From: Arthrobacter cheniae
GTDB lineage: Bacteria; Actinomycetota; Actinomycetes; Actinomycetales; Micrococcaceae
Assembly: GCF_003602275.1 (NCBI RefSeq)
Contig: NZ_QZVT01000003.1
Span: 372,001-436,000, forward strand
Length of the DNA stretch: 64,000 nt
Direction: 5' to 3'
Part shown: piece after piece, positions 29,442 to 37,622 of the stretch
Numbering within the stretch: the first letter of the stretch is position 1
Layout: every line of letters begins with the position of its first letter
Position numbers and translations under genes: made by a program
The notes under the pieces: generated by a model
Told to the model about the DNA's origin: nothing
Databases searched by the model: none
The model's input: only the letters and a program-made list of their open reading frames with translations

Positions 29442-30224
29442 ATGAACAAGAAGATGCGTTTTCTCGCAGTACCGGCACTCGCCATCAGCGCCGTCGCCCT
29501 CGCCGGCTCCCCCGCCATGGCCGCACACGACGGCTCCTACTCGTCCACCCTGGGCCAGCTGAACGGCACCACCGGTACCGGAACCATCACCCTCGACGTC
29601 GCGGGCGACCAGGCAACGGTCAACCTTCAGGTGTCAGGTCTCGCCGAGACCTTCATGGACGCGCCGTTCCCCCACGTCCAGCACATCCACGGTGGAGCAA
29701 AGGGTGTCTGCCCCACGCCTGCCGATGATGCTAACAGTGACGGGATCATCAACGTCGCCGAAGGCGTCCCGGGCTACGGTGACATCCTCACCACCCTGAC
29801 CACGTCCGGTGCCTCCACGCCTGCTGAGGGCCTGAACCTGGCACTCGGCGGCCAGGGTGGAACCTACTCGGTCGAGCGCACCATCACCATCGATGAGGCC
29901 ACCCAGAAGTCGCTCGCCGCCGGCACCGCCGTCGTCGTCGTCCACGGTCTTGATGCCACGACCGCCGGTGTTCCCGCAGAGGTCTTCGGCAGCCCCTCCG
30001 AGATCGCTCCCGAGCTTCCCCTCGGTGCAACCTCGCCTGCTCTGTGCGGCACGCTCGTGAAGACCCAGATGGGCGAAATGCCCTACGGCGGAGCTGACAC
30101 CGGTGTTGCCACCGAGTCCTCCTCCAACACTGCCGGCATGATCGCCCTCGGTGGCGGCCTTGTCCTCGCAGCAGCAGCCGGTGGCACCTACGCCGTTCGT
30201 CGTCGCGCAGCAGACAACGCCTAA
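29442..30224 (+). CDS. Secreted CHRD-domain protein with C-terminal membrane anchor
   Basis: This is a surface protein of 260 residues. It has a signal peptide ending SPAMA (residue about 27) and a CHRD-like domain with repeated beta segments (YSSTLGQLNGTTGTGTITLD) and the HIHG motif in PHVQHIHGGAKGVC. The C-terminus is one hydrophobic helix followed by RRRAADNA, as in wall-anchored or membrane-anchored actinobacterial proteins. A classical LPxTG is missing; GGADTG lies 11 residues before the helix. RBS GGAGG is eight bases before the ATG. The sortase gene begins 15 bp downstream. Function is unknown. Confidence 0.78.
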   Translation: MNKKMRFLAVPALAISAVALAGSPAMAAHDGSYSSTLGQLNGTTGTGTITLDVAGDQATVNLQVSGLAETFMDAPFPHVQHIHGGAKGVCPTPADDANSDGIINVAEGVPGYGDILTTLTTSGASTPAEGLNLALGGQGGTYSVERTITIDEATQKSLAAGTAVVVVHGLDATTAGVPAEVFGSPSEIAPELPLGATSPALCGTLVKTQMGEMPYGGADTGVATESSSNTAGMIALGGGLVLAAAAGGTYAVRRRAADNA

Positions 30225-30249
30225 TACTGATCCCTCACCGTGATCAGTA
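30225..30249 (+). promoter_or_regulatory. Hairpin around the sortase start codon
   Basis: Perfect 8-bp arms TACTGATC and GATCAGTA enclose a 9-nt loop, CCTCACCGT. The last two loop bases and the first base of the right arm form the GTG start. No Shine-Dalgarno sequence precedes it, so translation probably needs coupling to the upstream gene. Confidence 0.6.
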
Positions 30250-30929
30250 GAGTAAATGGCCACCGCTGGGGCTTCACGGCCCCGGCGGTGGCCGCCCTCT
30301 TCCTCCTTGCCGGATGCGGGTCCGCAGACGGGCCCGCAGCTACACCCGCGACCTCGTCCGCGAGCGCCTCGCTCGAAGCAGCACCATCGGCTCCCCCGCC
30401 CTCCTCAGCCGCACCAGCCCCCTCCTCCCCCGCCGCCGCTCCAGCACCGGCTCCGACGGCCCTGCCCCCCGTGCTCCCCGCCTCTCCGCCGGTCACGCTC
30501 GACATCCCCTCCATCGGGATTCGCACGGACCTGCTCAGCCTGGGTCTTCGTGACAACCAGAGCCTCGAGGTTCCACCGGACGGACCAGGCGCTCCGGCCA
30601 GCTGGTACAACCAGTCCCCGACGCCGGGCGATCGCGGCCCGGCCGTGATGCTCGGCCATGTGAATGCCACCGACGGCGGCAAGGGTGTCTTCGCCGACCT
30701 GCGCACATTGAAGGCCGGGGACCGCATGAATGTCATCCGCGAGGACGGCTCGACGGCGGTCTTCGAGTACCAGCGCGGCGAGGCCTACCAGAAGAACGAT
30801 TTCCCCACCCTGACGGTGTACGGCAACACCCCGGGTTCGGAACTGCGGCTCATCACCTGTGACGGCTACAACCCCGACACCGGCGAGTTCGACGACAACT
30901 ACGTCGTCTACGCGACCCTGGTGCTCTGA
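30240..30929 (+). CDS. Class E/F-like sortase
   Basis: Sortases cleave a C-terminal sorting signal and link proteins to the cell wall. The 229 residues begin with a signal/anchor segment (AVAALFLLAGCGS) that also reads as a lipobox at Cys26. A Pro/Ala/Ser-rich linker to residue 82 follows, then the sortase barrel with DIPSIGI, catalytic His140 (VMLGHVNA) and catalytic Cys207 (LRLITCDGY). No arginine follows Cys207 in the remaining 22 residues, although sortases usually have one there. The neighbouring CHRD protein is a possible substrate; the LATTG protein at 45.9 kb is another. Confidence 0.82.
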   Translation: MISRVNGHRWGFTAPAVAALFLLAGCGSADGPAATPATSSASASLEAAPSAPPPSSAAPAPSSPAAAPAPAPTALPPVLPASPPVTLDIPSIGIRTDLLSLGLRDNQSLEVPPDGPGAPASWYNQSPTPGDRGPAVMLGHVNATDGGKGVFADLRTLKAGDRMNVIREDGSTAVFEYQRGEAYQKNDFPTLTVYGNTPGSELRLITCDGYNPDTGEFDDNYVVYATLVL

Positions 30930-30971
30930 CAGACCCGTCCCGAGCCCGCGTAGTCCTGGGCAGCACCACAA

Positions 30972-31011
30972 AAAAGCGACGGTCGGGCCCTCCAGCCCGG
31001 CCGTCGCTTTT
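30972..31011. terminator. Bidirectional terminator after the sortase gene
   Basis: Seventeen-base arms AAAAGCGACGGTCGGGC / GCCCGGCCGTCGCTTTT pair with one G-T wobble around loop CCTCCA, with T and A runs at the ends. It lies between convergent transcription units. Confidence 0.9.
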
Positions 31012-31035
31012 CCCTGTGGAACACGGGTTGCCGGC

Positions 31036-31869
31036 CTACCGTAGGAACAGCTTCCGCAACCGAAGGGTTGTGAGCAGCATCCCCACGGCAATCATCACCA
31101 GGAAGTAGCTCAGGTGGATGACCGTGGCCGGGGTGAAGGACGCGATGCTGATCTGCCGCAGCAACTCGACCCCGTGCCATAGCGGCAGTGCCTGGATGAA
31201 CCACTGGATACCCTGCGGGTACACGCTGAGGGGGTAGAAGGTGGCCGAGAACAGGAACATCGGCAGCATGACGAAGTTGACCCATTCCATCTGCTGGAAC
31301 GTCTTCATGAAGCTCGTGATGCCCATCCCGAAGGACGCGAAGCCGAAGGCGATCACCACGGACGCAGGGATCATGAGGAGCGCCACCGGGCTGGTGATCA
31401 GCCCCATGAGAGCCATGACGGCGGTGAAGCCTGTCGCGTACATGGCCCCGCGGAGGAGGGCGAGGAAGATCTCCCCGATCGCGACGTCGAGCGGTCCGAG
31501 CGAGGTGTAGAGCATCCCCTGGTACAGCTTGGCGAAGTTCATCTTGAAGAAGACGTTCCACGTGCTGTCGTAGACCGCGCCGTTCATGGCGGAGACCGCC
31601 AGGAGTGCGGGCGCGATGTAGGCGGCGTAGCTGATAGCCCGCCCGTCCGGACCCTCGACGGTACCCACGAGCGCGCCGAGGCCGACGCCCATGGACACGA
31701 GGTAGAGCACTGGCTCGAAGAACCCCGAGACCATCACGAGCCAGTTGCTGCTGCGGGTTGCCAGCAGGCCGCGTGCGATGACGGCACGGGCATTGCGGGA
31801 GTAGAGCGCCGCCAGGGGTCGCTTCGAGCCGTCGAGGGAGTAGTCCTGTGCCGTCAACTGTGCGCTCAC
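31036..31869 (-). CDS. ABC-2 type exporter permease, second subunit
   Basis: This is a six-helix permease of the NodJ/DrrB kind, 277 residues. It starts at GTG 31869, which overlaps the stop of the first permease (GTGA), so the proteins are made in a fixed ratio. Conserved regions include SSNWLVMVSGFFEPVLYLVSM and MLPMFLFSATFYPLS. The substrate is unknown; relatives export drugs, lipo-oligosaccharides or polyketides. Confidence 0.9.
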   Translation of the reverse strand: MSAQLTAQDYSLDGSKRPLAALYSRNARAVIARGLLATRSSNWLVMVSGFFEPVLYLVSMGVGLGALVGTVEGPDGRAISYAAYIAPALLAVSAMNGAVYDSTWNVFFKMNFAKLYQGMLYTSLGPLDVAIGEIFLALLRGAMYATGFTAVMALMGLITSPVALLMIPASVVIAFGFASFGMGITSFMKTFQQMEWVNFVMLPMFLFSATFYPLSVYPQGIQWFIQALPLWHGVELLRQISIASFTPATVIHLSYFLVMIAVGMLLTTLRLRKLFLR

Positions 31870-32744
31870 TTCCCCAGCCTCCTCGCGTAGACGGACCGGG
31901 CAAGTCGCAGACCGATGGCGGCCAGGACGACGAGGAACAGGACGTGCACGACGGCGAGCCAGACCGGGAGGTCGTACCCGTAGGTCAGCGCGCGGCCGAG
32001 TTCGGTGCCGTGCCACAGGGGCGAGATCCATCCGATCCAGCGGAGGAACACTGGGAGCGTATCCAGCGGGAAGAACGTGCCCGAGAAGAGGAAGAGCGGC
32101 GTGACGATGAACCGCATCACCAGGGCGAACTGCCCTTTGTCCTCCTCGACGCTCGCCGAATACGCCATCAGGGGGAGGCCGAAGGCGAGCCCGCTGAGCA
32201 CAGCGACCGGGATCACTGCAGCGCCGGTCAGGGACGGCGAAGCCCCGAAAGCTGCGACGATGAGGAAGTAGATGATGGTGCTGGCCGTCAGACGGGCCGT
32301 GACCGCGATGACGTGGCCGTTGACGATCTGGTCCGTGTTCAGCGGGGACGCGTGCGGGCCGTAGTACACCCGCCTCCACTTGAACCCGTCCATGACGGGA
32401 TAGGTGAACTCGGTGGCCGCAATCATGATCGTCGCCGAGGCCAGCAGCGCCGGGGCGATGAAGGCGAGGTAGCTGACTCCGCCGAAGGCACCGGCCGCGT
32501 TCTGGTCGACGAGGGTGGCCAGGCCGATCCCCATAGCGAAGAGGTACATGACCGGCGTGCCGACGCTGGAGGCGAGCAGCGTCCATTTGTAGCTGTTCAT
32601 GGAGCGGAGGACATGCTCCGCGTAGTACCAGGAACCGAAGGCCCGGGCTCGCCTGGCCGACACCTCCGGCTTGTGGGCGTGAAGCCGGTACGGCTGGTTC
32701 ACGGCGGCGTCCTGGACGGACGCTGCGGGATCGCGGTCAGTCAA
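31866..32744 (-). CDS. ABC-2 type exporter permease, first subunit
   Basis: This 292-residue permease is similar in build to the downstream gene: a polar head, then six helices, with FIVTPLFLFSGTFFPLDTLP matching the same region of its partner. The two are likely products of duplication and form a heterodimer. Its start overlaps the ATPase stop by eight bases. Confidence 0.9.
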   Translation of the reverse strand: MTDRDPAASVQDAAVNQPYRLHAHKPEVSARRARAFGSWYYAEHVLRSMNSYKWTLLASSVGTPVMYLFAMGIGLATLVDQNAAGAFGGVSYLAFIAPALLASATIMIAATEFTYPVMDGFKWRRVYYGPHASPLNTDQIVNGHVIAVTARLTASTIIYFLIVAAFGASPSLTGAAVIPVAVLSGLAFGLPLMAYSASVEEDKGQFALVMRFIVTPLFLFSGTFFPLDTLPVFLRWIGWISPLWHGTELGRALTYGYDLPVWLAVVHVLFLVVLAAIGLRLARSVYARRLGK

Positions 32745-33678
32745 CGAGGCTCCTTCCCGTCAGGCGCAGGAACACGTCCTCCAGGGAGGAGCGGCGGACC
32801 AGCGAGGTGATGGGCCGGAGCCCCCGCGCGGTCACCTCCTCCAACGCGGCCTCGCCGTCGTGCGTGTAGATGAGCACGCGGTCGGGTAGCGGCTCGAGCC
32901 GGTCGCCGATGCCCTGCAGGTCCGCCGCGACGGTGGTATTGCGCTCGGACCCGAAGCGGAGTTCGAGCACTTCCCGCGTGGAGTGGTCCCGGATGAGCTG
33001 GGCCGGCGATCCCTCGGCCATGATCTGGCCCTTGTCGACGACGACGAGGCGATCGCAGAGCTGCTCGGCCTCGTCCATGTAGTGCGTCGTCAGGATGAGC
33101 GTCACGCCGGACTCCTTGAGCCGGAAGAGGCGGTCCCACAGGATGTGGCGTGCCTGCGGATCGAGGCCGGTGGTGGGCTCGTCGAGCAGGAGGATCTTCG
33201 GTTCGTTGATGAGCGACCGGGCGATGGTGAGGCGCCGCTTCATCCCGCCGGAGAGGGCGTCCACCTTCGCGGACGCCTTGTCGGTGAGTTGCGCGAATTC
33301 GAGGAGCTCGTCGGCCTTCGGCTTCAGGTAGCTCATCGGGAGTCCGAAGTAGCGACCGTAGACAAGGAGGTTGTCGCGCACCTTCAGTTCCTCGTCGAGG
33401 TTGTCCTGCTGTGGCACGACACCGAGGTGGGCCCGCACCTCCGGCCCGTGCTCCTCGGGGTCGAGGCCCATGATGGTCAGCTGCCCGGATGTCCGCTGGG
33501 ATACCCCGCCGATCATGCGCATGGTCGTCGACTTGCCGGCACCATTGGGCCCGAGCAGGCCGAACGACTCCCCCGCGGGAACCTCGAAGGAGATGCCGTC
33601 GACGGCCTTGAAGTCGCCGTAGTGCTTGCTGAGCTGCTGGGCAGAGATGACCGGAGGTCCGGCAGGGAGAGTGGGCAC
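32737..33678 (-). CDS. ABC exporter ATP-binding protein (DrrA/NodI type)
   Basis: This ATPase powers the two downstream permeases. The 313 residues hold Walker A (GPNGAGKSTTMRM), the Q-loop region (GVVPQQDNLD), signature (LSGGMKRRLTIAR), Walker B (ILLLDEPTTGLD) and the H-loop (LTTHYMDEAEQL). A C-terminal domain of about 80 residues (RGLRPITSLVRRSSLEDVFL) is typical of DrrA/NodI exporters of hydrophobic substrates. It is the first gene of the three-gene operon and 55 bp from folD on the same strand. Confidence 0.93.
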   Translation of the reverse strand: MPTLPAGPPVISAQQLSKHYGDFKAVDGISFEVPAGESFGLLGPNGAGKSTTMRMIGGVSQRTSGQLTIMGLDPEEHGPEVRAHLGVVPQQDNLDEELKVRDNLLVYGRYFGLPMSYLKPKADELLEFAQLTDKASAKVDALSGGMKRRLTIARSLINEPKILLLDEPTTGLDPQARHILWDRLFRLKESGVTLILTTHYMDEAEQLCDRLVVVDKGQIMAEGSPAQLIRDHSTREVLELRFGSERNTTVAADLQGIGDRLEPLPDRVLIYTHDGEAALEEVTARGLRPITSLVRRSSLEDVFLRLTGRSLVD

Positions 33679-33733
33679 CCGCCCAGCCTAGGCGAGAACT
33701 CCATTGGGACAAGCCAATGGGAGTCCGATTGTT

Positions 33734-34627
33734 CTACGCCAGGTCGGCCCGGCGCTCGGCGGCCTCGACCACGTTCGTCAGGAGCATGGCCCTGGTCATG
33801 GGACCCACTCCTCCGGGGTTGGGCGACAACCAGGCGGCTACGGATGCCGCGGCGGGGTCGACGTCGCCGGTCAGCTTCGCCTTGCCCGTCTCAGGATCCT
33901 CGACGCGGCTCACGCCGACATCGAGCACTATCGCCCCCGGCTTCAACTGCTCCGCACCGATCATGTGCGGGATACCGGCAGCAGCGACGACGACGTCGGC
34001 GCGGCCGAGGTGGTCCGCGAGGTCGACGGTGCCGGTGTGTGCCAGTGTCACGGTCGCGTTGATCTGCTTGCGGGTCAGGAGCAGCCCGAGCGGTCGCCCG
34101 ACGGTCACGCCCCGCCCGACGACGAGCACGTTGAGTCCCTTGAGCGCGATGTCGTGCCGGAGCAGGAGTTCGACGATCCCGTGAGGTGTGCAGGGCAGGG
34201 GCGAATCCATCGGAGCATTGACGTTCAGGACCAGCTTGCCCAGGTTCGTCGGGTGCAGCCCGTCGGCGTCCTTTGCCGGATCGATGCGCCCGAGGATCGC
34301 GTTCGTATCGATGTGCGAGGGAAGCGGAAGCTGCACGATGTAGCCCGTGGTGGCGTCGTCGTCGTTCAGCTCGTCGAGGACCGCCTCGAGTTCCTCCTGC
34401 GTGATGGTGTCCGGCAGGTCCCTCCGGACCGAGGTGATGCCGATCTGCGCGCAATCCCTGTGCTTACCGGCGACGTACGAGTGACTCCCGGGGTCCTCCC
34501 CGACGAGGACCGTGCCGAGGCCGGGCGTGATGCCGCGCTCACGCAGGGCGCTGACGCGCTCGGTCAGTTCCGACTTGATCCGGGCGGCGGTCGCCTTCCC
34601 GTCGAGGATGCGGGCTGTCGTACTCAT
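33734..34627 (-). CDS. folD: Bifunctional methylene-THF dehydrogenase / methenyl-THF cyclohydrolase
   Basis: FolD interconverts 5,10-methylene-THF and 10-formyl-THF, linking glyA to purine synthesis. The 297 residues show [54 protein letters not shown] and the NADP site [16 protein letters not shown]. The ATG at 34627 has AAGGA ten bases upstream, inside the end of the small Cys-rich ORF. glyA, the small ORF and folD form one operon under a ZTP riboswitch. Confidence 0.95.
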   Translation of the reverse strand: MSTTARILDGKATAARIKSELTERVSALRERGITPGLGTVLVGEDPGSHSYVAGKHRDCAQIGITSVRRDLPDTITQEELEAVLDELNDDDATTGYIVQLPLPSHIDTNAILGRIDPAKDADGLHPTNLGKLVLNVNAPMDSPLPCTPHGIVELLLRHDIALKGLNVLVVGRGVTVGRPLGLLLTRKQINATVTLAHTGTVDLADHLGRADVVVAAAGIPHMIGAEQLKPGAIVLDVGVSRVEDPETGKAKLTGDVDPAAASVAAWLSPNPGGVGPMTRAMLLTNVVEAAERRADLA

Positions 34628-34628
34628 G

Positions 34629-34787
34629 CTAGGAGTCCTTTTCGACGTGCTGGTCCAGTTGCTCGAGCAGGAATGCCTTGCCGCGGTCGCAGCAGCCGGT
34701 GAAGCAGCATTCCTCGGTGCGGATGTCGAAGTCCGTCGACGCTGCAGCCTTCGAGCTGAGGGCGCCGGGCGGAAAGGGACCTACCAC
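34629..34787 (-). CDS. Small cysteine-rich protein of unknown function between glyA and folD
   Basis: I do not recognise this 52-codon reading, which fills the whole glyA-folD gap. It starts at GTG 34787, overlapping the glyA stop by seven bases, and ends two bases before folD. Codon third positions are mostly G or C over its last 42 codons, as in real genes here. It encodes a CCxxxCC motif in [20 protein letters not shown] and an acidic C-terminal helix ([12 protein letters not shown]). The GTG is too close to its AGGAGG for ideal initiation, so coupling to glyA is likely. Metal or redox binding is a guess from the cysteines. Confidence 0.55.
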   Translation of the reverse strand: MVGPFPPGALSSKAAASTDFDIRTEECCFTGCCDRGKAFLLEQLDQHVEKDS

Positions 34788-36088
34788 TCCTCCTGGCCCG
34801 GGTAGAGCGGGAAGTCCGCGGTGAGGGCCGTGACCCGGGCGCGGAGTGCCTCGACGTCGGGCGAGGGCTTGAGCGCGGCAGCGATGATCTCGCCGACCTC
34901 GGCGAATTCGCGTGAGCCGAACCCGCGGGTCGCAAGGGCCGGCGTTCCGATGCGGAGGCCGGAGGTGACCATCGGCGGACGGGGGTCGAACGGGACGGCG
35001 TTACGGTTCACGGTGATGCCCACCGAGTGGAGCACGTCCTCCGCCTGCTGGCCGTCGAGCGACGAATGGCGCAGGTCCACCAGGACGAGGTGGACGTCCG
35101 TGCCGCCCGTCAGGACCGAGACGCCGTGCTCGGCGACATCGCTCGCGGTGAGCCGTTCGGCGATGAGGCGTGCTCCCTCGAGGACGCGCTGCTGGCGTTC
35201 CTTGAACTCCGGCGATCCGGCGATCTTGAACGCCGTGGCCTTGCCTGCGATCACGTGCATGAGGGGCCCGCCCTGCTGTCCGGGGAAGACGTTGGAGTTG
35301 ATCTTCTTCGCCCACTCCTGCTTCGCGAGGATGACGCCGGAACGGGGACCGGCGAGCGTCTTGTGCACGGTGGAAGTGACGACGTCGGAGTACGGGACAG
35401 GGCTCGGGTGCACACCCGCTGCGACGAGGCCGGCGAAGTGCGCCATGTCCGTCCAGAGGAGTGCGCCGACCTCGTCGGCGATGGAGCGGAAGGCAGCGAA
35501 GTCGAGCTGGCGGGGGTAGGCGGACCAGCCCGCGATGATAACCTGGGGCTTCTCGGCGACGGCCTGCTTGCGCACGCGGTCCATGTCGAGGCGGTGCGTG
35601 TTCTCCTCGACACCGTAGGCCGCGACCTCGTAGAGCTTGCCGGAGAAGTTGAGCTTCATGCCATGGGTCAGGTGCCCTCCGTGCGCGAGCGACAGGCCCA
35701 TGATCTTGTCGCCGGGCTTGATCATCGCCGACAGGGCCGCGGCGTTCGCCTGTGCACCGGAATGCGGCTGCACGTTCGCGAACTCAGCGCCGAACAGTGC
35801 CTTCACGCGCTCGATCGCGAGGTTCTCGGCGACGTCGACGTGCTCGCAGCCGCCATAGTACCGACGTCCCGGGTAGCCCTCCGCGTACTTGTTGGTGAGC
35901 ACGCTCCCCTGGGCCTCGAGGACGGCGCGCGGAGCGAAGTTCTCCGAGGCGATCATCTCGAGGGTGTCCCGCTGTCGTGCGAGCTCGTTCCGCAGAACGG
36001 CGGCGATCTCCGGGTCCACCTCGGACAGCGGCGCGTTGGTCACGGAATCTGCGGCGGTTTGGGACGGAGCCATGGGCGACGTGGTCAT
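34781..36088 (-). CDS. glyA: Serine hydroxymethyltransferase
   Basis: This PLP enzyme converts serine and THF to glycine and 5,10-methylene-THF. The 435 residues start [10 protein letters not shown], preceded by AGAAGGA seven bases upstream. Family landmarks: [32 protein letters not shown], the PLP lysine in [16 protein letters not shown] and [17 protein letters not shown] riboswitch lies in the leader, so expression should rise when folate-dependent purine synthesis is limiting. Confidence 0.96.
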   Translation of the reverse strand: MTTSPMAPSQTAADSVTNAPLSEVDPEIAAVLRNELARQRDTLEMIASENFAPRAVLEAQGSVLTNKYAEGYPGRRYYGGCEHVDVAENLAIERVKALFGAEFANVQPHSGAQANAAALSAMIKPGDKIMGLSLAHGGHLTHGMKLNFSGKLYEVAAYGVEENTHRLDMDRVRKQAVAEKPQVIIAGWSAYPRQLDFAAFRSIADEVGALLWTDMAHFAGLVAAGVHPSPVPYSDVVTSTVHKTLAGPRSGVILAKQEWAKKINSNVFPGQQGGPLMHVIAGKATAFKIAGSPEFKERQQRVLEGARLIAERLTASDVAEHGVSVLTGGTDVHLVLVDLRHSSLDGQQAEDVLHSVGITVNRNAVPFDPRPPMVTSGLRIGTPALATRGFGSREFAEVGEIIAAALKPSPDVEALRARVTALTADFPLYPGQEEW

Positions 36089-36180
36089 CGTTTGATCCTT
36101 CTCTGGGTCTCGCAAGAGGTCAGCTTGAGTCGCGGGTGGGTGGCGGATCGATCTCCGCGCCCCGGCCGCTCGTGAAAGGT

Positions 36181-36302
36181 GACCCGCGGCCCAGGCGTGC
36201 GATCCGTGGTCTGCACTAGAACGTCAGGGCCTCCCGGAGGATGAGCCTGGTTCCACGCCGCTCCCTGGTGGTTGCCCACCCTACGCCAGTCGCGACGCTC
36301 CC
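36181..36302 (-). ncRNA. ZTP (pfl) riboswitch upstream of glyA
   Basis: On the minus strand, the leader contains the hallmark pieces of the ZTP/pfl riboswitch in the right order: GCGTCGCGACTGGCG, then a GGTGG...CCACC hairpin followed by GGGAGCG, a variable stretch, and downstream CGCCTGGGC. The class senses the purine intermediate ZTP (or ZMP) and turns on one-carbon and purine genes. It ends about 95 nt before the glyA start. Expression-platform pairing was not worked out. Confidence 0.8.
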
Positions 36303-36437
36303 ATGCTAGCCGTTCGGGAGCCCACCCCGCCACCGGGACCGGCGCCCTCCCGTTGCAGGAATAGGCGTCCTGCCCCGGCCGTTTCGCATCAGGAACGGTT
36401 CTCCGGCGGACGGCGCCGCTTCGGAAAGGTCTGGCAC

Positions 36438-37622
36438 ATGGGCGGGACAGCACGGGAAGAAACGGGCGGTGGTCCGCCGGAACGGGTACGGGTGGTCATC
36501 ATCGGCGCGGGCCAGGCGGGCCTGAGCAGTGCGTACCACCTGCTCCGCCGGGGCCTGCAGGCGTATCGCGACGTCGTCGTGCTGGATGCGAATCGAGCGC
36601 CGGGCGGAGCCTGGCTCCATCGCTGGCCGGCCCTGACCTTCGACGCCGCGCACGCCCTGCACGATCTTCCCGGCTTCCCCCTGGGCGCGCCGGATCCCGA
36701 GGAGCCCGCGTCCGACGTCGTCTCCCGTTACTACGGCGCCTACGAGCGCGAGTTCGACCTCCCTGTCGTCCGCCCGGTCTCGGTGGTGCGGGTGGAGCCG
36801 GAGCACGCACGCGGGCCGGAGGACGGACAGCAGGGTGACGACGGCGGACCTGACGAGAGCGACGACGGTTCCCTGCGGGTCACCACCACCGCCGGGACCT
36901 GGATCGCCGACGTCGTGATCAGCGCGACCGGCACCTGGGACCGCCCGTACTGGCCCTACTACCGGGGACGGGACGTCTTCGCCGGCCGACAGTTGCACAC
37001 GCACGATTACCGCTCGGCAACCGAGTTCGAGGGGCAACGGGTGCTCGTCGTGGGCGGGGGGACGTCCGCCGTGCAGTTCATGCTCCAGCTCCACGAGGCC
37101 GGCGCCCTTCCCCTCTGGTCCACGCGTCGTCCGCCGTCGTTCACGCGCCGCCCGTTCGACCCGGAGTGGGGCCGGGAAGTAGAGGCCGCGGTGAACGCGC
37201 GGACCAGTGCCGGCCTTCCGCCCGCGAGCGTCGTGTCGGCGACGGGCCTGTCGCTGACCGCGCAGTACCAGGCAGGGATCGACGCCGGCATCCTCGTCTC
37301 GCGCGGCGCCCTGGCCGAACTCCGGAAGCACTCGGCGGTCTTCACCGACGGGTCGGAGGAGCCTGTCGACGCCGTCCTCTGGGCCACCGGATTCCGTGCC
37401 GCGCTGGATCACCTCGCGCCCCTGCACCTGCGTGAACCGGGCGGCGGAATCCTCATGGACGGCGTGCACGTGGTGAAGGAGAGCCGGCTCCTGCTGGTCG
37501 GCTACGGTGCCTCCGCCTCGACCCTCGGCGCCTCGAGGGCCGGCCGCGCCGCGGCGGGTGCAGCAGTCCGCACGCTCCGGGGCATCGCGTCACATGACGG
37601 GGTGGCCGGTAATCTGGCGTAG
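36438..37622 (+). CDS. FAD/NAD(P)-dependent oxidoreductase, flavin monooxygenase-like
   Basis: This soluble flavoprotein has 394 residues. Its first Rossmann motif (VVIIGAGQAGLSSAYHLLRR) binds FAD, and the second (VLVVGGGTSAVQFMLQL) binds NAD(P)H. TGTWDRPYWPYYRG and VLWATGFRAALDHL resemble class B flavin monooxygenases and thioredoxin-reductase-like oxidoreductases. An acidic insertion is found at about residue 140. The start ATG at 36438 has AAAGG eight bases upstream. Its stop TAG directly abuts the purU GTG start. Substrate unknown. Confidence 0.82.
   Translation: MGGTAREETGGGPPERVRVVIIGAGQAGLSSAYHLLRRGLQAYRDVVVLDANRAPGGAWLHRWPALTFDAAHALHDLPGFPLGAPDPEEPASDVVSRYYGAYEREFDLPVVRPVSVVRVEPEHARGPEDGQQGDDGGPDESDDGSLRVTTTAGTWIADVVISATGTWDRPYWPYYRGRDVFAGRQLHTHDYRSATEFEGQRVLVVGGGTSAVQFMLQLHEAGALPLWSTRRPPSFTRRPFDPEWGREVEAAVNARTSAGLPPASVVSATGLSLTAQYQAGIDAGILVSRGALAELRKHSAVFTDGSEEPVDAVLWATGFRAALDHLAPLHLREPGGGILMDGVHVVKESRLLLVGYGASASTLGASRAGRAAAGAAVRTLRGIASHDGVAGNLA

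Noticed and set aside
36303-36437. N-terminal extension of the flavin oxidoreductase from ATG 36303
   Set aside because: The extension is Pro/Arg-rich with no homology-like features and begins at the edge of the ZTP riboswitch; ATG 36438 has a better ribosome-binding site and lies at the right distance from the FAD motif.
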